A stretch of 64,000 bases of DNA from Cryptomeria japonica (Eukaryota; Streptophyta; Pinopsida; Cupressales; Cupressaceae): the NCBI RefSeq assembly GCF_030272615.1, contig NC_081407.1, forward strand, positions 136,778,897 to 136,842,896, written 5' to 3'. Positions 24,860 through 36,119 of the stretch are shown in pieces (position 1 is the stretch's first letter; each line of letters begins with the position of its first letter). The notes under the pieces were generated by a model. That model made no database searches, was not told the origin of the DNA, and saw only the letters and a program-made list of their open reading frames with translations. A program made the translations under genes and the position numbers.

Positions 24860-25890
24860 GGCTCGCGCTATTTCGCTAGGCGAAGTTGCGCGTAGTTTAT
24901 ACCCCGCGAAATAGCGAAAACCACATGGCATGCCACATAGATGACCCAGCTGGTTGTTAGCAACAAGTAAAATGGTGGCACGTGGCACAAATCACAACAG
25001 TCAGTAGATCCGGGTTAAAGGTTAAAAGGCGGGCCCCAGAGGTGAGTCAGGCCGCAGGTGGATATGACCTGGCAGGTACAACTGTTAATAACACCTGGAG
25101 CCTCGTGGTTTCTTTCTGGCGAATGACAGAGTGACAAGTCAGCTCTGCAGGTGACTAGGTGCCAGGTGTTCGTGACAAGTCAACAGGCCCACCATTCCTG
25201 AGAGCCTTCTTGGAGGATTAAATGATGATCAACTTCAGAGATGATCCAACGGCTGGTGCTATTTCGCAAGGGTTAAGTGCTCACTCCTTATGCCCATGAA
25301 ATAGAGAGAATGAACAAGAACCGTCCACATGTCATGATGATGACCTGGACTATAGGGCTGTTGAGACGAAAGTGGGGCCCCCGTGGTTTCTTTCTGGCGA
25401 ATGACAGAGTGACAAGTTAGCTCCACAGGTGACTGGGTGCCAGGTGTTCGTGACAAGTCAGCAGGCCCACCATTCCTGAGAGCCTTCTCAGAGGATTAAA
25501 TGACGATCAACTTCAGAGATGATCCAACGACTGGCGCTATTTCGCAAGGGTTAAGTGCTCACTCCTTATGCCCGCGAAATAGCGAGAATGAACAAGAACC
25601 GTCCACGTGTCATGATAACACGTGGTCAAAGAAGAAAGTGTGGGCCCACCAAGGTGGAAATGTCGATGTAAAAAAAGACACGCGGCCAGTATCAAATAGA
25701 ATGCGAAGGGAATTTTAAGGCCAATGATTCGATGCCATGTGGTATTATGCAGCCAATAAAAAAGCGGGACCCAGAAAAAGGCTAAAGCCATCAGTTAATC
25801 TAATGTTCGATCAAGTTTCTTTTGATCGAACGGTTGGCGCTATTTCGTAGGACCAAGATGCCTGATGGTTATGCTTCGCGAAGTTGCGAA
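24860..25890. repeat. GC-rich hairpin and tandem-repeat region in insertion G
   Basis: Four units pair GCGCTATTTCGC with a downstream CGCGAAATAGCG or derivative ~28-30 bases later: 24865-24916, 25256-25304, 25533-25584 and 25836-25890 (the last diverged). The second and third sit in a tandem duplication: 25104-25338 and 25382-25616, period 278. A perfect 10-base inverted repeat GTTCGATCAA/TTGATCGAAC lies at 25805-25831. It looks like an upstream regulatory or replication-type region, not coding. Confidence 0.75.
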
Positions 25891-25989
25891 AGAGCAAAAT
25901 GGAACACTTGCAGGAATGTTGTGACTCGTTGGAGCGAAAAATACGAATTCTCATATGAATTCAATTTCGAGGGGATGGCCGGAGCATGC

Positions 25990-26263
25990 GGAATCAATGT
26001 TACAGTTAAGGCCCTGAGTACAAATATTTGATTTCCTAACTACCAAGTGAAGATATCTTTTAAAAATATTTTGCAGAAGAGCAGACGCAGAGTTATTTCC
26101 TTCATATTCAGAGCAAGATGGTTCAGTTGCAGAAAAAGAAATTCCTTCAAGCAAAGATCAGGTTCTTTCATATTTTGTAGCAATTCTTGTGTGGTGTTCT
26201 AAGTAAGAATTCTTTTGTTGCAGGATTGTTTAAGAGTGATATTCATTTCAGTGCATTTTCAAA
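25990..26263 (+). promoter_or_regulatory. Possible promoter/leader of the insertion G ORF
   Basis: An AT-rich stretch with TACAAATATTTGA near 26018 precedes an ATG in good context (AAAATGGCTCC, 26264). The placement is suggestive only. Confidence 0.3.
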
Positions 26264-29200
26264 ATGGCTCCTAAAAGGGAATTTTCTAGCAAGGTTAACT
26301 ATTTAGAAAGAAGTGTATGCAATGATTTTTTAGAGCAGTTAACGTTATCAACCAATCAGGCATCAAAGGCCAAAGAGTTAGTGCCCAGGGCTCCCCGTCT
26401 GAAGATAGGAGAAGGATTGTATGACAAGGGTAATTGGCTGAGAGACCCATAGGTGGGACTGTTCGGGTTGGGGTTATTTAAAGTCGGATTTGGAATGAGA
26501 AATTCTCCTGCCCCTCAAAACAATATTTGGGAACTAGATGTTGGGAAGTTAGTAGTCCCAGGGGTATTCATGGAAACAGACTTGCTAACCCAAATGGCAT
26601 TAAATTATGATCCAGTAACAAGATGCATCCGGGATGTAAATGGGAAAACCCTTGTGGAAATTAATGCTCAGGAATTTAGGACAGCATTTGGACTTAATGA
26701 GTTCACAAATTTCCTGGAACCCATAAATTTCACAGCATTAGCCCAAGTTTATAGTGCACAGAGGAGTCATCTTAGGAATGGACCTCTCAAGGAACTTTTT
26801 CTGAAAATAGGAGGGCTAGTAGTTGTAGGACCCAACACGCAAGAGCCTTTCTCATTAAGTATGTTTACCCTGAGGGCTAAAGGGATGTATTGGGCACTTT
26901 GTCAAGTTTTAGGAGAGGATGCTGAAGCAGATATGCCCAATCATTACTTGCTAATGATTGTTCAGATTTTGAATCCTTCTCTCGCTATCACATTTGATTA
27001 TGCTTCTTTTATTGCTGATGCTATCCATGGAGGGTTGATAGGAATAAAGAATGGAAAGGTGGATAGACCTTTTGGATGGTATTCACTCTTAATGCACCTT
27101 TTTCTCTTCAAAGGTGGTGATTATTTTGCAAGTGGACTGGACCTAGTTAAAGAGAAGGAAGGAGAGAAAATGCTAGTACAATTATGGAGTACTGTGTTCT
27201 CATGGGACAGAGAGGATGCTAGTTTCCTAAAGTTTGATAAATATTTTGCATCTAAAATAAAGATTCTCCTTTTCTCTGATAACCCAAGGGTCCCCAAGGT
27301 TCTTCTAGAATTCCTAAGGCCAAAATTGTTCATAACTGGGGCGACATGTATTTATATCCAGTCTCTACAGTTCTCAGAGTTTTTGGTTTCAGGGGTACTC
27401 CATTTTTGTTACCTTACAAGGTCCCTCTCAAAGTGGGAATAGCGGAGATCCTTAGGCAAATTGGTGGCCTACAAGAGGCAGAGTTAACAGGCAAAGGCAA
27501 AGGGACTATTTTCCCTGCAGCTACCATAGCCCACCAATTCATAATAACAAAGGGAGGCTGGAATTGTTTTGAGGATTTCCTCAAACCTTACCATTTATCT
27601 ACCGTAGTGCCCAAGTGTGCTGATCCAGAGGAATTCTTCAACGGTGTGTTCAGGAAGAAGGTAGCATGCAGAGGTAGGCCTCATCAATTCCAATTTCTTG
27701 AAGACCTCATTAGAAATGAATTTGATTTAGATGAGCAAGAATTAAGGAAAGAAAAGTGGGTGGCTTACAAGAAAGCCTTGGATTTTGTGCATCAATTTGA
27801 TGCTAGCTATGACCCATTGTCTAGCTTCTTCCCATTCAAAGAAAAAATAAAGTTTTTGATTGTTTTCTTTGAAGATGTAATGCAAACACTAAAGGAGGAG
27901 AGGGAAGCTGTGATTAAAAGCAACCCTGAAAAGGCTAGAGTAATCCTAAGCAGGTCAACTTCCAGCAAGGCAATTCCTCCTGGTGATTACACATTGCACA
28001 AGAAATCAGGTTACAGTGTGTTGGTGCCTACAACAGGGGAACCTCTACATCCAAAGGAAAGAGGAAGATACAAGATGTCATTGACATCCAAGACAACCCA
28101 AAGAGACAAAGGGTGGGGAAGGAAGTGCAATCAGATACACCCGTGTATTCCCCATCCCAATCCCCTATCCATATAGGAGATGAACAAGCAGCGACTGAAC
28201 ACCTCTTGCAGTTGGCAAGCTTAGGGGAAATTGCATACACCTATGATGAAGTGGAGGAAGGGATGCCAGAAGAGCCCATTGATGCTGAAATGGATATTAC
28301 CTCCACTGAACTCAAAGGCCAAGAGTGGGATCCAGAGATAAAAAAGGCAAGTAGTGCCTTTTTAGCTGATGACAACTTTGTCACATCGGAAGCATTTATG
28401 CAATTCATTTGGAAACAACATATAGATAGATATAATGCTAGATGTGAAACAAGAAAGGCTGAGCAGCCTAATAAAGATCCAGCCTCAGTGGAGGAAGAAA
28501 TAAAATAGGAGATGATGGAAGAATTCAAAACCATCACTCCTGAGCAAGGAAGAGATCTAGTAGCACAAGCTGGAGTGCTTATCTTGCCAGAGTGGGATAT
28601 TGCTGATGCCCTGGTGCTAGATGCAGTAAGGAAAGAGACCAAACCCATGGAAGGGGTTACCTTTCATAAGGATAATGCTACACTAGTCATGTGGTCTCTC
28701 AAGAGAAATGAGAGCAAAAAAGGCAAGGACACGCCAGGGTCAAGTTACCTTGGTGGGATGATGGTAAAAAGAGTGCAGAGTACAAGGGTAGTAGAGGCTG
28801 CAAGCACTGTGTTGGAAACTGCAAAATTCAGTGTTGCAGTGGCAAAGAAGGAAGCCAAGGAGAAGGAGGCCCTCCAAATTAAGTTGGAAACAGTTTTAAA
28901 GGCCTATAACAGTGCCAAGGAGGAGGTAAGAGGCAAAGATAGCATCATTGCCAAGTTGCAGAGCCAACTGATGGGACAACACCAACAAGGTGAGTCTTCA
29001 ACATTGATGATTTCCTCTTCTCCTACAAGACCTCCACCTACTAGCCCTATTATTGAATCTCCACCATCTCCAGCACCCTCCACCTCTCAAATGATTGAGA
29101 TCACACCCCAAGAATTAGACAACCTAAAGCAGGCTCAGGCCTTATATGCAGGGAAATATGAGGAAAAGGTAAGGGCCACAATCTCCAGTTTTGCAGATAC

Positions 29201-29843
29201 GATAAATGCCTCATTTCTTTACAACAATGTGGGAAAAATTATGGAGATATGGAATGAGCTAAGAAGAGATAAGGCAATTTTGACACCCATTTTTGACAGA
29301 TGGAGACCTAGGGAGCAGGATTTAGAGTTCATGTGTGTATCCTGTGATGAAGCAAGAGCTAATCCTATTATCAAATCCACTTTTGATGTCGCTAAAGCTT
29401 TATTAAAATTGGCAGCAGAAGTGGATAATGTGGATAGAAAGGTTAATTTGTGTAAGAAGGAATACACTGATCAAGTTTTTGAGTTGCTCCCAGGAATTTT
29501 TGCCAATCCGGATCAGTTAAAAGACAAGAAGATATGGCTTAAGGAGATAGAAGCCAAATTGTCAGCAAGAGTTAAAGGAATCATTGATCTTGATGATACT
29601 TCTTTCTTTGTAGTGACAATACAAGAGATAGAAAAAATTAAGTCACATTATGGTTTTCTTAATTCAGAAGTCAACAAACTAAGGAATTCTTGGAAAAGGT
29701 TGACTAAAAATAAAGATGATGTGATTAATTTTTCATGGCCGACAGAAGAAATATATAGTGAGTGGGCAACTAAATATGCCACCCAGGATCCGGAACAGTT
29801 GGAGAGTGCCCCTGAAAAGACAGAAGAGGTTGCAACAGAATAA
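26264..29843 (+). pseudogene. Insertion G long ORF: ~1190 codons, function unknown
   Basis: ATG 26264 (MAPKREFSSKVNYLERS). A TAG at 26450-26452 lies in frame; the frame then runs to 27442, slips near 27400 to 27346-28176, slips again near 28113-28176, and continues to 29843 with one TAG at 28506. The N-terminal ~400 residues look globular (EINAQEFRTAFGLNEF, DRPFGWYSLLMHLFLFKGG). A Pro/Ser/Thr linker and a charged C-terminal helical region follow (28840-29840, for example LDNLKQAQALYAGKYEEKV). No catalytic motif recognised. The general plan resembles element A/B ORF2, but I cannot prove homology by eye. Confidence 0.6.
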
Positions 29844-30792
29844 CAGGTTGAAATAACTGCAGAAGGCTGAAAAATGCTTGTAACAGCTTTTGTGAAAAGC
29901 TTGTAACTTCTTTATTTTGTAACAAACTCTCCCAAAAAGGTCCGAAGCTTTGTGCATCCATGTGGTTATAAATGGATACCAGGACTAGAGGAAAAGGGGA
30001 TCACAAAAATTTTGTAAGAAAACGCTGCAGAAATTTATCTAAGCTTTTCTAAGTTTAATGGAGAATCAGAATTTATTGTAATTTTTCTTGAACTGAATAT
30101 CAATATACAGGCCATCGGTTTTGAGTAAAGCTTTGTGTTGTCTTCAAGTTTATTCATGACTTTATTTACTATTTTCATTCTGAATAATCAAGGGTTGTTC
30201 CGTTTGAATGGAATTGCAAGGCAATTTTAGTATAAGTGCTTGTTAGCTTTTCTCTTTAGGAGGGAAATTAAATACGCAAGATCACTCATACCAGTAATTT
30301 CTTTGGGAGGAACTTTGAATTCTGAGGACTATAGCTTAGTTTGGAATGCTTGAATTCTCGTATGTGTCAGGCATATATAAGGATTAATAGAAACCAAACC
30401 GATGGGTAATATAATGATGTGTTGTTTGAGGAGTTTTATCTAAGTTTAGATGACTCTGTGACCTTGGATAAGACACTGGTATTAATTGAAGTTGTTTATC
30501 GCATGCTTTGTTGATCGAAATGCTGAGATTAAGTACAATTTCTATCCTTTATTTTCAGTTGATTTCAAGGTGAATAAATCCATTGGTTTTCTGGACTGGT
30601 TTGCTGTGGGTTTATGTTCGAAAGTGTGAATTTAATTCACAAAGGTATACCCACCTGGGCTCCTAGGAAGCCCGAAGTGTAGAAGGTCTATCCAAACCTT
30701 GTCATATGTTGCCTTGAAAATTTCCTTATCTTTGATATCTCTTCTGTACCAAGCTTTAAACCATATTAATTTGAGGATGTTAAAGGGAATCA
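29844..30792 (+). other. Insertion G 3' region, no gene
   Basis: 0.95 kb of AT-rich sequence after the ORF. GGTTATAAATGGATACC at 29963-29979 resembles a TATA element. A near-palindrome GGGCTCCTAGGAAGCCC lies near 30657. Nothing here repeats the 5' end of G. Confidence 0.4.
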
Positions 30793-30796
30793 GATT

Positions 30797-33283
30797 TTGA
30801 AGACAATAGCTACTTCAACTCAAAATGTCATTCCTACAACCATAGGTCATGGGGGAAATCCCTCTTCTTTATTTAATCCGCCATCATTACCTATGGCTTT
30901 CATGCATGTTCTTATTATTCCTCAACCAATCAGTGTGACACAAGGGGGCAATTCTTTCAATCACTTTACTCTTCCTTTAAGTGTCCCTTTTCCTACACAA
31001 TCATCCCCTATGCCTACTTATCATAATGTCCCACCACCTTATTCTCAATTCATGCCTTCTTTTAATAAAATCACACCACCTATGTCTAACATCAATTCTT
31101 CTACCAAGATGACAATTAACAATCTTTCTCAAACTGTGTCTTCCTTACAACAAAAAATTGCTTCCATGAGTCAATCCAAGTTTAGTGTGCCCACCTTTGA
31201 TGTTGCGAGCCCACTTGCTCTTGATATTGTTAAAGCCGTGCCACCTAAACATGTGGAGATCCCTCAATTGGAACTCTATAATGGAAAAGGTGATCCTCTT
31301 ACGCATGTCAAAATATTCCAAACCTTGTGTATTGATTTTTCTTATGATCAACGATTTCTTGCAAAATTGTTTACAAGAACACTAAGAGATAATGCCTTAC
31401 AATGGTATTGCACTCTGTCTTCTTATTCTATCACTTCTTTTCAACAACTAGCAAATTCTTTCATTCAACAATTTCAAAACAACATTGGTCCTAAAATCGC
31501 TTTGACTGATTTAATGCATTATAAACAAGGTGTTAAAGAAAAAGTGACTGATTTCATTAGTAGATATAAACATTTGTGTGCTCAAATTTATTTTCATGTA
31601 CTTGATAATGATATTCAAAGAATTTTCATTTCTAATTTGCAAAAAGATATCAGGGAAAATCTTCTTTTCTCTGAGTTTACTTCCTTTCTACAGTTGTGTG
31701 CAATATTCCACAATTATCAACTGGCTATGAGTCAAATGGAGCAATCCACTCCTATGGATCTGAGTGATAAGGGGGAGAGTGTTCAACAACCATTTCCAAA
31801 GTTCAAAACAACAAAAAGCTTCATCAAGTTCAGTGATCCAATCAACAACAATCATGTGAATGCTACAAAAGGTGTGCCTACTATTTCTAAAAAATTTCAA
31901 AGAGAAAGACAATTTACTCCTTTGAATGAATCTTTACATAATATTATGTCTCAGTTGTTGCACCAAATAATTATCAAACTTCCTCCTATAAAACAAATTG
32001 ATCCTTCCAAACTTGCATCTCCTTATTTTGATAACAATTCCTTTTGCCAATTTTATCATCAACCTGGTCATGATACAAAGAAATGTTTTGCATTGAAAAA
32101 TAAGGTTCAAGACTTGACTGATAACAATACTATATCTATGTCAGGTGTGAATGATAAAGGGAATAAATCAGTAGCTCCTCCTAATCAAAATCTTAATATT
32201 TTTACTGATCCCTTGCCATCTCATACCTCTAACGTTATTGAGATTGTGCCTAATTCTCTCACTTCTGAAGAATTCACCTCTATGGCTCCAAACTTGATTA
32301 ATATGGTAGAAACACAAGATACACCTAAGGATCCTTGTATTACATTTGGCTCTAGTGAGACCATTAGAGCACCCGATGGCCCTTTATACATAGTTGCAAA
32401 GGTTAAGGATATCCCTTACCATGGTGCCCTGAATGATCCCTCTTGCATGGTTAATGTCATAACTGAAGAGTATCTTTTCACTTTACAATTGCATAAACCA
32501 ATATATGATACTTCTAATGTGGTTGTGAAGTTATTTGATGGCTTCTCTTGTCCTACCATTGGCTCTATCACCCTTCCTGTTGAAGTCCATACTCAATCCA
32601 TGGATGTTGACTTTGTTATCATACCTTCTTTTGATAAATTCCATGTGACGTTGGGCTATCCTTGGCTATCTTCCATGAAGGATATTGCTTCTCCAATCCA
32701 CAAGTGTCTTAAATTTCCTCACAATGGAGAAATCATAATCATGAACCATAGCTTATTTCGTCCATCCGAAAGAAGCCCCGGTGTTCCTATTGATCTCTTT
32801 TGGCCTAAACAATTTCAATCTATTCCATCACGAAGCGATGCTCTTTTTCAATCTTATCAAAAATGGAAGAATTATATGATCTTATTCTTAAGTCAACCTA
32901 GATCCCCAACACTTGACATTCCTATTATTCTTCAAGATGAGGTTTTTTCCCTCTCGGATAGAACTAATCTCCCTCCTAAGGAAAATTGTCCACCTACTCC
33001 TATGGATGTGACTTTACCTTCTCTTAAAGAGAACAACAATATTCCTACTAAGGTTAGACCTATACCTCCTCCTCATGATGGACCCGATATCCTTCCTACA
33101 CCTAATATTCCTCCTTTCTATCATGCAGTTCCACCTCCTTCCTCCTATCGAGAGAAGAGGCTTGCTTCTCCTCTTGTTCAACCAAAAAGACCTCAACCTC
33201 AACCTTCTACTATAAAGGAGGGAAACGTTCCTACTTTTTCAAGTGTTCCTCCTCCTTCTAAGTCTTCCACTAAGACTCGATGA
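30797..33283 (+). CDS. Element F Gag-protease polyprotein (C-terminal part)
   Basis: 829 codons with no stop. A Pro/Ser/Asn-rich N-terminus leads to a Retrotrans_gag capsid domain (VEIPQLELYNGKGDPLTHVK, RDNALQWYCTLSSYSITSF, VTDFISRYKHLCAQI). A CHHC variant finger follows (CQFYHQPGHDTKKC), then a retropepsin-like region (GALNDPSCMVNVITEEYL, VTLGYPWLSSM, HKCLKFPHNGEI), and a Pro-rich tail. The DxG loop reads DPS, so protease activity is doubtful. After TGA 33281 the frame continues with two more stops to 33489, where element B begins. Its start is lost to insertion G. Confidence 0.8.
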   Translation: MKTIATSTQNVIPTTIGHGGNPSSLFNPPSLPMAFMHVLIIPQPISVTQGGNSFNHFTLPLSVPFPTQSSPMPTYHNVPPPYSQFMPSFNKITPPMSNINSSTKMTINNLSQTVSSLQQKIASMSQSKFSVPTFDVASPLALDIVKAVPPKHVEIPQLELYNGKGDPLTHVKIFQTLCIDFSYDQRFLAKLFTRTLRDNALQWYCTLSSYSITSFQQLANSFIQQFQNNIGPKIALTDLMHYKQGVKEKVTDFISRYKHLCAQIYFHVLDNDIQRIFISNLQKDIRENLLFSEFTSFLQLCAIFHNYQLAMSQMEQSTPMDLSDKGESVQQPFPKFKTTKSFIKFSDPINNNHVNATKGVPTISKKFQRERQFTPLNESLHNIMSQLLHQIIIKLPPIKQIDPSKLASPYFDNNSFCQFYHQPGHDTKKCFALKNKVQDLTDNNTISMSGVNDKGNKSVAPPNQNLNIFTDPLPSHTSNVIEIVPNSLTSEEFTSMAPNLINMVETQDTPKDPCITFGSSETIRAPDGPLYIVAKVKDIPYHGALNDPSCMVNVITEEYLFTLQLHKPIYDTSNVVVKLFDGFSCPTIGSITLPVEVHTQSMDVDFVIIPSFDKFHVTLGYPWLSSMKDIASPIHKCLKFPHNGEIIIMNHSLFRPSERSPGVPIDLFWPKQFQSIPSRSDALFQSYQKWKNYMILFLSQPRSPTLDIPIILQDEVFSLSDRTNLPPKENCPPTPMDVTLPSLKENNNIPTKVRPIPPPHDGPDILPTPNIPPFYHAVPPPSSYREKRLASPLVQPKRPQPQPSTIKEGNVPTFSSVPPPSKSSTKTR

Positions 33284-33489
33284 AATTGTTGTGTGAGAGA
33301 ACACTGATGAAGACGTCATGTTCAAGCTCATGAAGCTATCCCTCAAAATACTCAATCTCCTCAGACTCCAACAATTGACATGATTGCCTTTTCTCCTAAG
33401 CAAGATGTTCAACCTACATCTCCAAATCATAAGTTGCATAAAACATGTGATGGTTTTACTCCTATTCGTGTTCTTTCTCATCTTGCTTT
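33284..33489 (+). pseudogene. Element F coding remnant after the gag-pro stop
   Basis: The frame of 30797-33283 continues as a Pro/Gln-rich tail (HVQAHEAIPQNTQSPQTP) after three stops, then is cut by the element B LTR. Confidence 0.5.
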
Positions 33490-34596
33490 TGATGGACTTG
33501 AAAAGCACTAAGAGGGGGGGTGAATCAGTGACACCAAATAAAACACTACTTCAAACACTAACCGATGGATGAACTTAGCAAAGCTTTTAAACACAATGCA
33601 TGCAATCCAAAATGATATAACAACATTTACAAAAAGTAAAGCATCCACCATAACACAAGTGTTTATACGTGGAAAACCCAAATAGGTAAAAACCACGGTG
33701 AGATGAAACTCACAAGTTAACAATCTACAGTAATAGATAACTGATCGGTTAAGGTCTACAAAGTGCTCTGCGAGGAGCGAATCTTGTTAGAGATCCCAGA
33801 GCTTGATTAGAAGCTTGTACCATGTTAGAGGTAGTACCCTGTTAGGAGTAACCTCATTTAAGGATTTAAGAATCCAAACTAATGGATCACCTTGTTAGAG
33901 AATTTGTACATTGAAGCTTGTAAGAGCTTACCCGGTTAAGGGATTTGATTCTATTGTAATGGTTAGAAAACAAAGAGAAAGGTTTGATCTATTCTGAGTA
34001 GCACAATACTTTATTGATCAGATCCTTCTAAGTACATTCAACACTTCTCTTCAACACACTCTTCATCTTAACACTTATCGCTCTTCAATAAAAACTTTCA
34101 CTCTTCATGCATACCATCAATTACATAACATCTCTCTCTTTTAAATGATTCACTAATATGTCTTTAAATAGACATTCAAATCTTATGTCGGTCCAAGGAA
34201 ATCAAAACACAATTTCCTAGATGCAGTGTATCTAGACATGTGATCATAAATCATCACAAAAATTCCTGCCAAGTAGTCGGTGCAGGTAACTCATCATAGA
34301 AATAACCAAATACTGGTTGGAACAATCGATACCAGTTTGAATAAAATATATGAACCATTGTCCATGAATCTTCACTTGATCTCCATCTGGATCTTCATCT
34401 TGATGTCGACTTAGTATAACCATAGGTTGTCTCTTATGCACATACCGGTTGACACAAAGTACCGATTAGAGATAAACCTCTAACATACTGGTTAACAGTG
34501 TAAACAAAGGAAGTTACACTGGTAGTCGATATAATCATATGTGTGTGTGAGAGTGTTTCATCAATGACAACAACTCATGAATTCATTACAATCATC
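33490..34596 (-). repeat. Element B 3' LTR (main part; last 12 bp at 42028-42039)
   Basis: It starts TGATGGACTTG and matches 46206 onward. It contains a G run (33512-33520), the ACGTGGAAAACCCAAATAGG box and CCCTGTTAGGAG/GGTTAAGGG repeats. A minus-strand TATTTAAAGA at 34161-34170 could be the TATA box. Element H inserted 12 bp from its U3 end. Confidence 0.8.
34592..34596. repeat. Target-site duplication of element H, left
   Basis: TCATC here matches TCATC at 42023-42027 on the other side of H. Confidence 0.85.
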
Positions 34597-36119
34597 TGAT
34601 AACTGATAGTACTAACCCGATACTGAGAGGGGGGGGGGTAAATCAGTACAAGTAAAAATACAATCCTAAACCAGTTTGATAGCAGACACTTCAAATGACT
34701 GGCAAGCAGTGACACTGGTTTGAAATAGAGTGCAACCAGTATCGCTAAGAATGACTGAGATAAACATTAACTAGTTACTCACTTAGCTTCTCACTCAACT
34801 CAAGACTACACTACCATTTCACCCTTATGCATAGACAGGTAATCTATCATTAGATCATAATAATAGCTAGTCCAACATGTTTTATTGACAGGCATAAAAC
34901 ACAGAACTATCATATGCTTGACAGACAATAGGAAAGCATCACAAGATAAAAGCATCACACATGACACACATATTTTTCATGTGGAAACCCAACTGGAAAA
35001 AACCACGGTGGGGATGAATACCCATAAGGTGTTATTGAACTCTTTAGAAGTCCACTTTGTTAGGAGCCTTGTCCGGTTAGAGACATTACAATAGGTTCTA
35101 CTAGGAACCGATCCTATTAAAAACCACCCAGTTAAGGGATGGCTACAATACCCGGTTAAGGGTTAAACCCTGTTAATGGTTACCTTGTTACAGGAATTCA
35201 AGAACTCAATAGCTAAAGGATTTTGAACTCAATAGCTTTGAATTACCCTGTTAAAGGATTTACAGCAAGACGATTAAGGCTACCCTGTTAAGGGATTTTC
35301 CAACTGTTGAGGTGGTTAGAGATCAACAGGTATTACAATGATATGGTAATAGCACTCAATGCCAATTCGGATCCGCTTAAGCTCCTCTTCACCTTCTGCA
35401 CTTACACTCTGCAGGTATCACTTTTCTTATTTTTGGTCTGGCAAGAATCACGTATCCCTTCTCTTGGACACACACACACAACTTTTGCCAACAACCTCAG
35501 AAAGAGACACAACATCGACCTTATAGGAAAACTGATAGGTCGGTAGCATAAACCACAAACCCTAAACCTGTTAGGTTAAGGAATTCAAACAGTTCAATCC
35601 TAACCATTGAGAACACTCCATTAATTGCAACAGTCTTGATCCAATCTCAAGACATTCTCCATCATCCATTTTTACCGATTTCATGGCGGCTGATAACCCA
35701 TCACATGTTATCACCATTTTACAAACTTCACACATTCTTGAGGTAGATAGGAACAATATCCTTCATGCAAGATCCTTCATGCACACAAGGATGATGTGGC
35801 AACATGATCTGTTCTTCATTACAATGCTAACTCATCACACAATGTCACCGGTTGAGCCACACAGGCTTGAAGCACTTAAACTGGAAACCCTAAAGTTGAG
35901 ACTACCAACTGGTAGTCATACAACGCTTCCATGTGCCGGTTTCCATAACCATATGCCTGTTCACCTTGAACAAGCACACTGCTTCACTTTGGCACTAATG
36001 TCGGTTCACAGTGTTCTACTAGTTCTCTCATATGCCAGTTCTCACTTCTTCATCATATTGACATCAATGACAACATACAATATCATTATGTCCACATACC
36101 AGTTCACATAATGCCAACA
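34597..36119 (-). repeat. Element H 3' LTR
   Basis: 1523 bp, plus-strand TGATAACTG..ATGCCAACA. It lacks the 12 bp CAATGATGAACT found near the edge of the other copy, and otherwise differs by scattered substitutions. Contains repeated ACCCGGTTAAGGG / CCCTGTTAAGGG motifs at about 35120-35300. Confidence 0.92.

Larger units (their letters stand above)
24529..30792 (+). mobile_element. Insertion G: unclassified insert splitting element F gag
   Basis: Gypsy gag is interrupted by 6.3 kb with different composition: a GC-rich hairpin-repeat region, a promoter-like stretch, a ~1190-codon ORF and a 3' region. I find no direct LTRs, no zinc knuckle, no RT and no clear TIRs. TGATT near 24521 and AATCA at 30788-30792 could be inverted ends, but no convincing target duplication follows. 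GCTACT appears on both sides (near 24509 and 30808). The boundaries are approximate. It may be a non-autonomous DNA element or a retroelement that has lost its LTRs. Confidence 0.45.

Noticed and set aside
30640-30692. Helitron 3' hairpin for insertion G (GGGCTCCTAGGAAGCCC)
   Set aside because: No CTRR end follows at the right distance and there is no TC start at the left junction.
35683-36111. 142-codon plus-strand frame in the H LTR, repeated in the other LTR
   Set aside because: It lies antisense within an LTR; its presence in both copies only reflects the LTR duplication.
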